Shown piece after piece: positions 7,852 through 16,423 of a stretch of DNA of 64,000 nucleotides. Source of the stretch: a virus; IMG/VR virus record IMGVR_UViG_3300042892_005961, positions 124,001 to 188,000 of that record; one strand, written 5' to 3'. The notes under the pieces are model-generated. The model was not told where the DNA came from and did not search any database. It saw only the letters and a program-made list of their open reading frames with translations. The translations under genes and the position numbers were made by a program. Positions within the stretch are counted from its first letter, which is position 1, and every line of letters begins with the position of its first letter.

Positions 7852-8083
7852 TTCTCGATATAACTTTTTCTCCTTGTGGTAGTGTGTTTATTTCTTCTTC
7901 GGACGTTGGTATGATTGTTTTATTATTTTCCAAATCATATATTACTTGATTTGGGTTGGTATCGTCAGATTCCCAATATAAAGTCTCCTCTTTAGAATCT
8001 ATTAATTCTAACGTTTGGATTTGCTCTTGGGGGAGTGTATTTTCTATTGTTAACGAAACCAAGTCCACCTTCAATTCCTCCAA
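7820..8083 (-). CDS. Hypothetical small acidic protein
   Basis: This 87-residue acidic protein has a short basic end (RNVSSRRRNF). The 3' end overlaps the amidase-like start by 32 bp, so it is probably translated from the same message. It has no signal peptide or membrane segment. Function unknown. Confidence 0.6.
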   Translation of the reverse strand: MEELKVDLVSLTIENTLPQEQIQTLELIDSKEETLYWESDDTNPNQVIYDLENNKTIIPTSEEEINTLPQGEKVISRNVSSRRRNFR

Positions 8084-8103
8084 TGTCGGAGTTAGGGACT
8101 CTT

Positions 8104-9252
8104 CTAATTTTTTTTTTCATCATCTTGTTCGGATGATGTGGTTTCTTTGTTTTCGTAATGTAATCCTTCGTTCCCGTTCTGACCTATAATATCCATTCGT
8201 TCATTGTCCTCATCTATTTTTAACTCCACGACTTCCTCAGGTGTTGCAAATGGTTCAGGAACAAAACCATCAAATTCTTGTTCAGGAACTTCTAAATCCT
8301 CTTGAACTAAAATCTCAAACTCAAGTATTTCATTATCTTGTAAAATATTCTCCGTTTCGGGTTCTATAGTGGAAAAATTTCTTTGAACTTCTTCTTCAGT
8401 GGGTTCTTCTTGTAAAATATTCTCAATTTCTTCTTCCGTAAAGAAAGGTTCTTCGTCTTCTAAACCATCCATTAATGTTTCATCCCAATCAGATACTTCA
8501 TCATCCAAATCTTCTTTAATCATTGGGTTATCAAATGGTTCATCATATAAACCCATCTCTTCGTCGTTCTTCATTATCTCTGCCAATAATTCTCCTCTTC
8601 TTTTATATTCTTCCTCCGCTTTTTTTAATTCTTCATTTGGTGGAGGTGGATTTAATAAAACCTCTTCCAATTTTTTTAAATCATCTTCACTTAAATTTAA
8701 TCTTACAGACTCATCAATAAAGTTTTTTAAATCTTCGGGATTAGATTCCGATTCTTTAATTGGTGGTGTTTCATTTTCTTTTAATCTATCTTCTTCCGTA
8801 AATTTAACTAACATATGAAGAAAGGATAATGAAATGATTGGTAACATACCTCCAGCAAAAAACGCTAAGAATCTTTTATTACCTACTAAGTCAGTTGAAT
8901 CTACTCCCATTAATTCTGTTAATGGTAACACTAAATCAACCCAATCCCTAAACGACTGTCCATTGATATCTATATATGTATACGCAAAAAATACATTACC
9001 TATAAACTGTATTAATGTTACAACGGCAAATGGGAAATAAACTTTCTTACCCATGTTCGCCGAAATGGCGGCTAATGCCGATAATGCTGCAATCTCAATT
9101 CCAATTGATAAATAAACGGCCCAACTTACTGGATTGGATATACCATACCATTTTGTTACGTGTGAAATAGAAACAATTGCAACAGTAATGATTGGAATCA
9201 AAAATGCCGCAATAATTAATGTTTTAAAATTTTGGTTTAACCAATGTTTCAT
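8104..9252 (-). CDS. Membrane protein with long acidic cytoplasmic tail
   Basis: The first ~170 residues hold about four membrane helices (LIIAAFLIPIITVAIVSI; SWAVYLSIGIEIAALSALAA; FPFAVVTLIQFIGNVFFAY; FFAGGMLPIISLSFLHMLV). The remaining ~210 residues are strongly acidic, rich in Glu/Asp and low in complexity. A long acidic tail on a membrane anchor suggests a scaffold that attracts positively charged partners. The Sec-independent topology and position beside a lipoprotein and a sigma factor give no clear role. The start overlaps the preceding stop by 4 bp. Confidence 0.65.
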   Translation of the reverse strand: MKHWLNQNFKTLIIAAFLIPIITVAIVSISHVTKWYGISNPVSWAVYLSIGIEIAALSALAAISANMGKKVYFPFAVVTLIQFIGNVFFAYTYIDINGQSFRDWVDLVLPLTELMGVDSTDLVGNKRFLAFFAGGMLPIISLSFLHMLVKFTEEDRLKENETPPIKESESNPEDLKNFIDESVRLNLSEDDLKKLEEVLLNPPPPNEELKKAEEEYKRRGELLAEIMKNDEEMGLYDEPFDNPMIKEDLDDEVSDWDETLMDGLEDEEPFFTEEEIENILQEEPTEEEVQRNFSTIEPETENILQDNEILEFEILVQEDLEVPEQEFDGFVPEPFATPEEVVELKIDEDNERMDIIGQNGNEGLHYENKETTSSEQDDEKKN

Positions 9253-9542
9253 TTAGATTCTTGTTCTTTTTTTAAGTTTTCTTTAACAATAAAATGTAGT
9301 TCCATTAACTGTGGCCCTCTATCTTTTTGTGTGATCCAATTATCATAAAAACCGTGAATTGCTATTTTTTCGTTTTTATGTGTTGTTTTAAGACTATCAA
9401 TCGTAGATACGTTTTGTTTTTGAATTTTTTCTAATTTAGTCACCCTACTTGAATTGCTACAAGACTTAAAAAAGAAGATGACTGTTAAAAAAATCAGTAC
9501 CTGTAATTTATATGTTTTTATTAATTCGATTAACTTTTTCAT
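9249..9542 (-). CDS. Probable lipoprotein, possible outer-membrane lysis partner
   Basis: This 97-residue protein has a short basic start, a hydrophobic stretch, then FFFKSC followed by Ser-Asn-Ser, resembling a lipobox with the Cys at about residue 28. The mature part is a charged helix. In phages with Gram-negative hosts such small lipoproteins can be the outer spanin, but no partner is proven. A lipoprotein with one hydrophobic signal fits the Bacteroidota envelope. Confidence 0.55.
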   Translation of the reverse strand: MKKLIELIKTYKLQVLIFLTVIFFFKSCSNSSRVTKLEKIQKQNVSTIDSLKTTHKNEKIAIHGFYDNWITQKDRGPQLMELHFIVKENLKKEQESK

Positions 9543-9554
9543 AATATTATATTT

Positions 9555-10364
9555 TTATAAATAGTTTAATAGACCAAAACTCTCGTTTCTAAGCTTTTTA
9601 ATGGCCTTATCACGTAATTGTCTGATACGTTCTTTTGTACAACCGTATTCCTCTCCCAAGTCCTCTAAGTTTGATTCAACACCTGTTAGACCATAATATC
9701 TCTCAATAATAACTCTTTCTCTTTCATCTAAGACACTTAACATTGCAGAAACTTTTTTCTTTATTTCTTCAGGTGAGTTCATGATAGCGTCAGGTCTTTC
9801 CGCTTCTTTGTTTGGAATAATATCTATTAGTTGGTCACCGTCCTCATTAATCTCTCTATATAGACCAACACAGTATGGTAGACCACTTGACACCGGTTCT
9901 TCACTATTATTAATAAAGAAATTATCTTCTTGACTTAATTCTTCTTTTTTAGATTTCTGTGACTCTTGAACTAAATTTGATGGAAGACGTATTGTTCTTG
10001 CGTTTTCATTTAATGATGCCATTATTGATTGTCTAACCCACCACACTGCATATGAAATAAATTTTAATCCACTTGTGGGATCAAATCTTTCCGCTGCCTT
10101 CATTAAACCAATATTACCTTCAGATATTATGTCCATAATATCCATCCCTTGATTTTGAAACATTTTCGCAACCGATATAACAAATCTTAAATTACCTACA
10201 ACCAATTCATCGTATAAAAATTTCTTTTCATGTTTAGTTATGGTCTTATCGTTAAGTCTTTCAAAAATCACCTCTTGTCTTTCGTGTGATATAACAGGTA
10301 TTCTACGAATGTCCTTTATATACTGTTGTATTTCCTCGGTGTTGTTTAAGATGGATTTTTTCAT
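9555..10364 (-). CDS. RpoD-like sigma-70 factor
   Basis: This 269-residue protein has sigma region 1.2/2 (RFVISVAKMFQNQG, MDIISEGNIGLMKAAERFD, KFISYAVWWVRQSIMASL). A short or divergent region 3 follows, then region 4 (DLGEEYGCTKERIRQLRDKAIKKL) with its helix-turn-helix. Region 2 is very like flavobacterial RpoD, including the YAVWWVRQSI stretch. It should direct RNA polymerase to phage promoters. The TATTTATA elements found upstream of many genes are candidates for its target. A phage-encoded primary-type sigma is unlike T4 gp55, which is much reduced. Confidence 0.88.
   Translation of the reverse strand: MKKSILNNTEEIQQYIKDIRRIPVISHERQEVIFERLNDKTITKHEKKFLYDELVVGNLRFVISVAKMFQNQGMDIMDIISEGNIGLMKAAERFDPTSGLKFISYAVWWVRQSIMASLNENARTIRLPSNLVQESQKSKKEELSQEDNFFINNSEEPVSSGLPYCVGLYREINEDGDQLIDIIPNKEAERPDAIMNSPEEIKKKVSAMLSVLDERERVIIERYYGLTGVESNLEDLGEEYGCTKERIRQLRDKAIKKLRNESFGLLNYL
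9556..9563 (-). promoter_or_regulatory. TATTTATA element before lipoprotein gene
   Basis: TATTTATA on the coding strand ends 13 nt before the ATG at 9542, within a very A/T-rich leader containing TATAATATT. The element overlaps the last codons of the sigma gene. Confidence 0.35.
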
Positions 10365-10409
10365 GTGGTTGGTGTTTAATTGTGTATATATAAAAATAAG
10401 TAAAAAATA

Positions 10410-10865
10410 TTACTTTTCAAAATTGTCTAAGAACTTTTTTTCCTCTTCAGTTAGACTTTCAATCCCATATAGGTCAATTTTATCTAATACGTCGTCTAAT
10501 TCTAATCTTTCTCGTTGTACCTCAGTATGTTTTTCGTATTCAACTTTAATCATTAATGGATCAGAAGTTGCTGGTTTAAAAATAAAATCATTAATTGTTT
10601 CGGGTAAAAATACACTAACTACAGAAGTTTTCTCAATTAAAAAATAAAATTTAACACTATCGTTTTTTGATAACAAATGTATTTCATCGGATAATACCCC
10701 GTGGTCTTCATTAGAATCAAACATAACAATTATGTTTTGGTTATTTTCAATAACATATCTAACAGTCCAAATAAATGGTGATTTTCCTAATATTTCTAAA
10801 CAAAAAAATTCTATATCTTGGTGGTCATCAAAAACACCATATATGAATAACAAATATGATCTCAT
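10410..10865 (-). CDS. Hypothetical protein
   Basis: The 151-residue protein has a β-rich N-terminal half (MRSYLLFIYGVFDDHQDIEFF; NNQNIIVMFDSNED), which suggests an α/β domain, and a helical end (LDKIDLYGIESLTEEEKKFLDNF). This end motif also closes some bacterial rhomboid-type membrane proteins as a cytoplasmic tail. No catalytic residues are recognised. It precedes the sigma gene by 45 bp. Confidence 0.65.
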   Translation of the reverse strand: MRSYLLFIYGVFDDHQDIEFFCLEILGKSPFIWTVRYVIENNQNIIVMFDSNEDHGVLSDEIHLLSKNDSVKFYFLIEKTSVVSVFLPETINDFIFKPATSDPLMIKVEYEKHTEVQRERLELDDVLDKIDLYGIESLTEEEKKFLDNFEK

Positions 10866-10871
10866 AGTAGT

Positions 10872-11519
10872 TTATTTCTTACGATTTACGTTCCAATAAA
10901 CACCCCCACCAATAAACGGCACTAAAGTTCCATTAGTACCATCAGGACCTATTCTATTAGATACTCCAATACCAATTTTGTATAGATGTTTTGCGTCTTT
11001 ATCTTTTATAATAAATCCAACACCTATAAGATTGATAACATTTGGTTTATCTAATTTGGCATCAATACCAATATAATAAAGATTCTTTCTCGCATCACCT
11101 AAGAACATCGTATCTCTAACTACTTTTTGTTTAATGTCACTTTTAAATGAACGACCCAATACTCTACCATTTGATATTGTATCAAATACAGTTACAGTTC
11201 CAACGTTGTTTGGTAATTTAAGAATATCTTTCTTAAACATTTTCATTCCGATTGAATTTAAAATAGAATTAGTGTCGATCGGGTTACTTACCGTAAAAGT
11301 ATCATGAACCGCATATGGAATTTGTACTTCCACCGGTACTTCTACCTCAACAGGAACTTCAATACCAACTGTATCATGAACGGGAACTTCATATCCCACC
11401 GTATCATGTATAGTAATCGTTCTATGTGGCATAATACCTTTTGGGTTCACGAATTCCACAATAGCCACACCAATCAATAATAAAATTATTATATTTCTAA
11501 TGTCTAAGATGTGTTTCAT
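10872..11519 (-). CDS. Membrane-anchored envelope protein with HDTVGxEVPV repeats
   Basis: This 215-residue protein has one N-terminal membrane helix (NIIILLLIGVAIVEFV). It is followed by repeated segments HDTVGYEVPV, HDTVGIEVPV and VEVPVEVQIPYAVHDTF at about residues 37-75, and a β-rich C-terminal region (YYIGIDAKLDKPNVINLIGVGF; GTLVPFIGGGVYWNV). The repeats probably form an extended stalk. It likely spans the periplasm from the inner membrane. It starts 2 bp from the stop of the following envelope gene, forming an operon with it. Confidence 0.6.
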   Translation of the reverse strand: MKHILDIRNIIILLLIGVAIVEFVNPKGIMPHRTITIHDTVGYEVPVHDTVGIEVPVEVEVPVEVQIPYAVHDTFTVSNPIDTNSILNSIGMKMFKKDILKLPNNVGTVTVFDTISNGRVLGRSFKSDIKQKVVRDTMFLGDARKNLYYIGIDAKLDKPNVINLIGVGFIIKDKDAKHLYKIGIGVSNRIGPDGTNGTLVPFIGGGVYWNVNRKK

Positions 11520-11521
11520 GT

Positions 11522-11947
11522 TTATTTAAGAAGATATAAAGATGTCATCATTATTCCAATAAAAGATCCGACCTTATAAAAAAACGTTTTAGTTCTTTGT
11601 CCTTTTAATTCTTTTAATAGACTTTCGGATTTTTGTCTTTCTAATCCAAATTGTTCATCTTTCATATTAATAATTAACCCTAAATTGGTTATTTTTTGAT
11701 CCTTCAAAGTGTCTTTTTCTTTAAAAAAATTAATTTGTTGATCTTTTAAACCAATAGTTTTATTTAATTCTACAATTTCTAATTTTGCTCCGTCATAACG
11801 AACTAAGTCTTGGAAAACTAATCTAGCAACTTTTGTTGATAGAGTAACTTTAGTGGTATCTAATACTATAACATTAGTTGTATCTGTTTGCGAATAACTG
11901 CTCAAGCTCAATATTACCAATAGTGGTAATAGAATTAACTTTTTCAT
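11522..11947 (-). CDS. Signal-peptide coiled-coil membrane protein
   Basis: This 141-residue protein begins with a Sec signal peptide (MKKLILLPLLVILSLSSYSQ), cleaved probably after SYS as is common in Bacteroidota. A long coiled coil follows (LNKTIGLKDQQINFFKEKD...) and it ends in a hydrophobic segment (FYKVGSFIGIMMTSLYLL). The topology resembles proteins that bridge the periplasm, such as spanins. Its start lies 74 bp inside the preceding gene. There is no lipobox Cys. Confidence 0.55.
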   Translation of the reverse strand: MKKLILLPLLVILSLSSYSQTDTTNVIVLDTTKVTLSTKVARLVFQDLVRYDGAKLEIVELNKTIGLKDQQINFFKEKDTLKDQKITNLGLIINMKDEQFGLERQKSESLLKELKGQRTKTFFYKVGSFIGIMMTSLYLLK

Positions 11948-12209
11948 CTGTGTTGTTTTTAATAATAGTTATGTTTTTTGTAACGTTGTTAATCTCTTTA
12001 TCTACACTAACAATGTGATTATCAACTTTTTCAATTTGATCGTCTATTTTATCGTTTGCAATGTAAACAGAATCAATATCCTTTTGTATGGACTCAATTT
12101 TAGAATTATACCCCGCAACATCAGTTTTTATACCTTGATTTTGAAATATGGTATAAGCAGCTAAACAAGCAATCAAAACTAATAGGATGTTTGTTTTATT
12201 AATCTTCAT
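11874..12209 (-). CDS. Inner-membrane coiled-coil protein, spanin-like
   Basis: The 111-residue protein has one membrane helix (ILLVLIACLAAYTIF) and a long coiled coil (KIDDQIEKVDNHIVSVDKEI). It overlaps the downstream gene (signal-peptide coiled coil) by 74 bp. An inner-membrane coiled coil overlapped by a second exported coiled coil is reminiscent of Rz/Rz1 spanins, but no sequence match is claimed. Confidence 0.55.
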   Translation of the reverse strand: MKINKTNILLVLIACLAAYTIFQNQGIKTDVAGYNSKIESIQKDIDSVYIANDKIDDQIEKVDNHIVSVDKEINNVTKNITIIKNNTDEKVNSITTIGNIELEQLFANRYN

Positions 12210-12223
12210 ATTATACGTTTTAT

Positions 12224-12231
12224 TATAAATA
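12224..12231 (-). promoter_or_regulatory. TATTTATA element before coiled-coil membrane gene
   Basis: TATTTATA on the coding strand ends 14 nt before the ATG at 12209 and lies just after the terminator-like hairpin of clpP. This is the place expected for a new transcription start. Confidence 0.4.
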
Positions 12232-12236
12232 TGAAG

Positions 12237-12258
12237 AAAGGGGGTTTTATCCCCCTTT
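12237..12258 (-). terminator. Hairpin terminator after clpP
   Basis: An 8-bp perfect stem AAAGGGGG/CCCCCTTT with a 6-nt loop lies 5 bp beyond the clpP stop. The downstream tract on the coding strand is T-rich but interrupted (TTTCTTC), so termination may be partial. Confidence 0.6.
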
Positions 12259-12262
12259 AACT

Positions 12263-12940
12263 TTATTTCTTCTTTTTACCCACGATTTCGTCGATGATAC
12301 CATAGGATAGTGCGTCTTCAGCATTTAACCACAAATCACGAGTCGCATCGTTTTTAACTTGTTCAGCTGGTTTTCCACAATACCCACCCAATAATTCAAA
12401 TAGGATATTATTAACTTTTCTCCACTCAACCATACTGATTTCAGCGTCTTGGATGTTTCCAACCGCTCCACCTGAAGATTGGTGTAACATTGTTTGGGAG
12501 AACCTCAACGAACCTCTTTTACCTTTGGTACCTGCACCTAATAGGACTGAACCCATTGAAGCTGCCATACCTGTATTGATGGTTCTAATGTCTGATTTGA
12601 TATAATCCATTACATCTACCATAGAAAGACCTGACTTAACTGATCCACCAGGACTGTCGATGTGCATTGTAATATCGTTACTGTCGATACTGTCTAAGAA
12701 CATTAACTGAGCCTGAACAATGGTGGACATATGATCGTCTACACCACCCGCAACCCAAATGATACGTTCCATCATCAAACGTGAGAACACGTCCATAACG
12801 GTCACATTTAAGCTTCGTTCCTCTAAGATGTAAGGAGTTAAACTGTTTTCTACTTTTTGATTGTAATAGTCCAATTTCAACGAACTAATACCCTTGTCTT
12901 TTGCATAAAGACCAAACTGTTGGTAATCTTTTGGTGTCAT
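12263..12940 (-). CDS. clpP: ClpP-family serine protease
   Basis: The 225-residue protein carries the ClpP triad: Ser128 in GMAASMGS, His153 in TMLHQSSGG, and Asp202 in TRDLWLNAEDA. The SPGGS oxyanion motif lies near residue 96. The usual N-terminal region is slightly extended and a single basic tail ends the protein. ClpP forms a ring peptidase that works with Clp ATPases. In phages ClpP-like proteins may process capsid proteins or redirect host proteolysis; here no ATPase partner or capsid gene is in the window. It is followed by a terminator. Confidence 0.88.
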   Translation of the reverse strand: MTPKDYQQFGLYAKDKGISSLKLDYYNQKVENSLTPYILEERSLNVTVMDVFSRLMMERIIWVAGGVDDHMSTIVQAQLMFLDSIDSNDITMHIDSPGGSVKSGLSMVDVMDYIKSDIRTINTGMAASMGSVLLGAGTKGKRGSLRFSQTMLHQSSGGAVGNIQDAEISMVEWRKVNNILFELLGGYCGKPAEQVKNDATRDLWLNAEDALSYGIIDEIVGKKKK

Positions 12941-12957
12941 AAATTTAGTTTATAGGA

Positions 12958-12965
12958 CAAATATA
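12958..12965 (-). promoter_or_regulatory. TAnnTTTG-type promoter element before clpP
   Basis: TATATTTG on the coding strand ends 17 nt before the clpP ATG and matches the Bacteroidota primary-sigma -7 element TAnnTTTG. I see no strong -33 TTG box, so this remains tentative. It suggests early transcription by host polymerase. Confidence 0.35.
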
Positions 12966-12981
12966 ATTAAGATATTCGAAA

Positions 12982-15318
12982 CTAAGAAATTTTTGTTGTA
13001 ATAAAATCCACAGACGAAACATTCTCCTCTTTTTTAATCATAATGATGTTATCCGACCAATTACGTATTAAAGAATTATGTGATATAACAAGTATATGGT
13101 CAAAATAATTTTTAATCTTTTTAAAGAACTCACCTACCATTTCAAGGTTCTCATCTGCAATCTTACCGAACACTTCGTCCATTACAACTATATTGGGCTT
13201 GGGTAAAGATGATATCTTAGTTAATACACTACGAAGTGCTAATGAGGATATGGTTCTTTCATAACCAGATCCCGCATTAAGAGGTTTAACAATTCGTGTC
13301 TCTGTATCTATCATAATAAATTCAACCTCGTTCTTATCGTTTATATTCATCTCTAAAATGAAATGACAACTATCCACCAACAAACGATATAATTCTTGAT
13401 TGATTAATGGAATCATATTTTTAAGAATAATTTTGGATATACCATTCTTACCATATACCGTTAAGTATATTTTAAACACGGCAGATAATTCTTCCTCAGC
13501 TGTAATCTTTTTAATTAATTCTTCATTAATACCAATCTTCTCATTCATGTTAGTAATGTTATTGGTATGTTTTTCTATATTCGTATTCGTTTGTCTAATG
13601 TCTCCGTTAGCGGTTTCTATTTTAGTTTTAAGTGCAATAACTTCAGCATCAATCTTTTGGTTCTCTTCAAGTTTCTTTTTATTACTTTCGTAATTGTCTA
13701 ATCTTTTTTGTTTACTATCAATTTCCAATTGTTTTTGTTCTACTTCTAATTCATATCTTTCTTTACGAAGTTTATTTCTTTCGTAATTTTCAAATTCAGT
13801 TTTTAATTTATCAAACCCTTCAGATTGTTCCTTTAATAAATCAAACTGTATTTGATTTAATTCCATTTCTTTAATGATGTCTTCAATTTCTTTTTTAATC
13901 TTTTCAATTTCATCCGTATGATCTACTTCATCTAACGCACGATTACAAGTAGGACAAACTGTTCCTTCTTCAAATTGTTTAATTAGTTTTTCTCTTTGGG
14001 TCTTTTCATGTTTGGATACAACATCAATTCCTTGTAGGTTTGCCATTTCACCTCTTAACTCTTTGTGTTGGTCTTCATCGTAGAATTGTGATGGTTCGAT
14101 TACATTAACTCCATTGGCGTTTGTTTGACTTACATTTTTTTGAGTTAATAAAAAAGTAACTTCTCTTTGTAATAAAACTGGATTGGTATTGATAAGTTCC
14201 TTATCTACGTCGTTGTTTCTTTTTAAAAATACTTCGTCTCTTTTCTTTTCTAACTTTGTTAATTCTTTTTCAAATTTACCTAACTCTTTTGTTAATTTAA
14301 CAATCTCACTTTCAGAGTTAGTTATACTTTCTTTGTATGTTTCATTATCGGATTCTAAACTAACTTTGTTATATGTGTTAGATACTAATTTCTTAGACCA
14401 ATCATTATACATCTCTTTAGCAATTTCTTCTTTTGCTTTAAGACTTTCTAATCCCATGAACTTTGTTAATATCTGTCCACGAGCTGTTGGTTTAGACTCA
14501 ATAAGTTCTTCTAAGTTATAACCAGTTGTTAATATAGTTGATAAGAAGTCTTCTTGTGTTCCAATTGCAGACGATATAAATGCTTCCGTCTCTCTTCTTT
14601 GTTCGCCGGATAAATTTACAATAGATCCGTCTTCAGCTTTCTTAAAAAATTCTAAGTCATTCTTAACCGTGTATTCACCTGACTTACTCATCTTACGAGA
14701 TGTCTTTCTCTCAATTACATAATCATCTCCATCAATTGTAATCTCACCACGAACACTCACATCATTCTTATCGGTAAATCTATTAAAGATTTCTCCGTTA
14801 GTTTTAGTTTTAGTTGTTGTGTTGAAGAATAGAAACATCAATAGATCTACAGATGATGTAGACTTACCACCGAAATTCTTTGGTGTGGATTCGATTACCG
14901 TAATACCGTCCAACCCAGTAAAATCAATAACGTTATTATCTCCGAATGATAGAAAATTAGAAAACTCCACTTTCCTAATATACCATTTATTATATCTAAC
15001 TTTGTTTTCATTTAATTTGTCTATTTGGGAATTTACTTTATTATCTAATCTTTCCATTAACTCCTCCTTAATGATTATTTCATTGTCGGAAAGAAAATCC
15101 TTCATCAATTTCTTTTGGTATTGATGATCTAAGATGTTATCAGATGCTTCTAAAGACTCTAAACGTGTTTGATTAACATTAGTTAAAGTCTTAGTAATTA
15201 CCTGAACGGTCTTCGCATTATACTTTTTCTCAAAATAAGATTTCACCCTTCTGATTTTCTCAGGAGTGAAATTCTCAGGTACATCTTCCCAAGTTACTTT
15301 TATAAAAGGATTACTCAT
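12982..15318 (-). CDS. 46: Gp46/SbcC/Rad50-like recombination nuclease ATPase
   Basis: This 778-residue SMC-type protein has its ATP-binding lobe near residues 111-160 (YIRKVEFSNFLSFG, then KNFGGKSTSS as Walker A). Two coiled-coil arms surround the zinc hook CPTC near residue 454. Walker B (IVVMDEVFGKI) is near residue 713. It pairs with the gp47-like nuclease. Two oddities are a ~110-residue N-terminal extension before the ATPase lobe, absent in usual gp46, and a Walker A loop reading PKNFGGKST rather than GxNGxGKST. Confidence 0.88.
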   Translation of the reverse strand: MSNPFIKVTWEDVPENFTPEKIRRVKSYFEKKYNAKTVQVITKTLTNVNQTRLESLEASDNILDHQYQKKLMKDFLSDNEIIIKEELMERLDNKVNSQIDKLNENKVRYNKWYIRKVEFSNFLSFGDNNVIDFTGLDGITVIESTPKNFGGKSTSSVDLLMFLFFNTTTKTKTNGEIFNRFTDKNDVSVRGEITIDGDDYVIERKTSRKMSKSGEYTVKNDLEFFKKAEDGSIVNLSGEQRRETEAFISSAIGTQEDFLSTILTTGYNLEELIESKPTARGQILTKFMGLESLKAKEEIAKEMYNDWSKKLVSNTYNKVSLESDNETYKESITNSESEIVKLTKELGKFEKELTKLEKKRDEVFLKRNNDVDKELINTNPVLLQREVTFLLTQKNVSQTNANGVNVIEPSQFYDEDQHKELRGEMANLQGIDVVSKHEKTQREKLIKQFEEGTVCPTCNRALDEVDHTDEIEKIKKEIEDIIKEMELNQIQFDLLKEQSEGFDKLKTEFENYERNKLRKERYELEVEQKQLEIDSKQKRLDNYESNKKKLEENQKIDAEVIALKTKIETANGDIRQTNTNIEKHTNNITNMNEKIGINEELIKKITAEEELSAVFKIYLTVYGKNGISKIILKNMIPLINQELYRLLVDSCHFILEMNINDKNEVEFIMIDTETRIVKPLNAGSGYERTISSLALRSVLTKISSLPKPNIVVMDEVFGKIADENLEMVGEFFKKIKNYFDHILVISHNSLIRNWSDNIIMIKKEENVSSVDFITTKIS

Positions 15319-16423
15319 TAGTTTTTATTTCATCAATGAAACCATTATTAATTAATACACCTTGTATTAAATCTGATCTTAAATTAAACGCTCCGTTTGT
15401 TGATTTAAAAGATACTTTAGACCAATCGGTATTAGTAAGTAAATTAAAAATATTTTCTTTATCTTTTAATATGACAATACCATATCCGGTTTTTTTAGGT
15501 AATGATAAAAAATTATCATGTATCCTCATATTATCCTGACCAAAACAAGTCAATGGAAGATATATGTCACATTTATCTAACATATTTTTATTTCTCGTCG
15601 TTGCAATCGTTCCTCCATTAGACAACGAATATAATTTTATATAATCATTACATGTTCTATTATCCTTTCCAATTTTAAAATTTTTAGACCATATTTGAAA
15701 TATGACATTAACCTTAACTTCTTTTCCATCAGGAAAATAAAAATGAGGATTAATGTTTGAACTGTATATTAAATTCAACCCTTCTACTCTTGATTTAGTC
15801 GATCCTTTACCGTCACTATCAAATAGTTGTGGCAATATAAAACCAACAAAATCTGCGTAGTTTGAATGATTTAAAAATCTTAAAGCCAAATTTGATCTTA
15901 AACCAAAAGGTGGATTACCTAAAACCAAATATTTCTTATCCGTATCGGGTGACCATTTCAAATAATCTTTAATAACAATATTTTCTAAATTACTTTCAAT
16001 GTCAATACCAATTCTTCTATCTTCAGGAAATAAATTATAAAAACTACCGTCCCCAACGGATGGTTCTACATATGTGTATTCTAATTCATCTACATCATGT
16101 TCTTTTAAAACCGTTTGGAAAAGATCAAAACATAATTTGGCAGTTTCTTTTGATGTAAAGAATTGATCTTTTTCTTTTGGAGTTAATGTTGATAGATCAA
16201 CAGGTATACCCAACATTTCCGATAAATCAAATTTATAATAATTGGGTACATTATCAAGATCAATCCATCTTTTTATTGTACCGTTATTAACATTGATATA
16301 TTTTGATATATGTTTTATACCCTCAATCCCTAAACTAATTTTTTCTTTTTTTGTTTGTTCTTTAGTAAAAGTAATGTTAGAGTATTTTTCAATACATTTA
16401 AATAAAATATCTAAATTATCCAT
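15311..16423 (-). CDS. N6-adenine DNA methyltransferase of a putative R-M pair
   Basis: The 370-residue protein has AdoMet motif I-like EPSVGDGSFYNLFP (about residue 124) and the amino-methylase motif IV NPPF (about residue 171, LVLGNPPFGLRSN). The first ~80 residues contain a likely helix-turn-helix (SKYINVNNGTIKRWIDL), which may bind DNA or control its own expression. It overlaps gp46 by 8 bp and the upstream putative endonuclease by 8 bp. Layout and motifs resemble a type II restriction-modification methylase; target sequence is unknown. Confidence 0.78.
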   Translation of the reverse strand: MDNLDILFKCIEKYSNITFTKEQTKKEKISLGIEGIKHISKYINVNNGTIKRWIDLDNVPNYYKFDLSEMLGIPVDLSTLTPKEKDQFFTSKETAKLCFDLFQTVLKEHDVDELEYTYVEPSVGDGSFYNLFPEDRRIGIDIESNLENIVIKDYLKWSPDTDKKYLVLGNPPFGLRSNLALRFLNHSNYADFVGFILPQLFDSDGKGSTKSRVEGLNLIYSSNINPHFYFPDGKEVKVNVIFQIWSKNFKIGKDNRTCNDYIKLYSLSNGGTIATTRNKNMLDKCDIYLPLTCFGQDNMRIHDNFLSLPKKTGYGIVILKDKENIFNLLTNTDWSKVSFKSTNGAFNLRSDLIQGVLINNGFIDEIKTNE

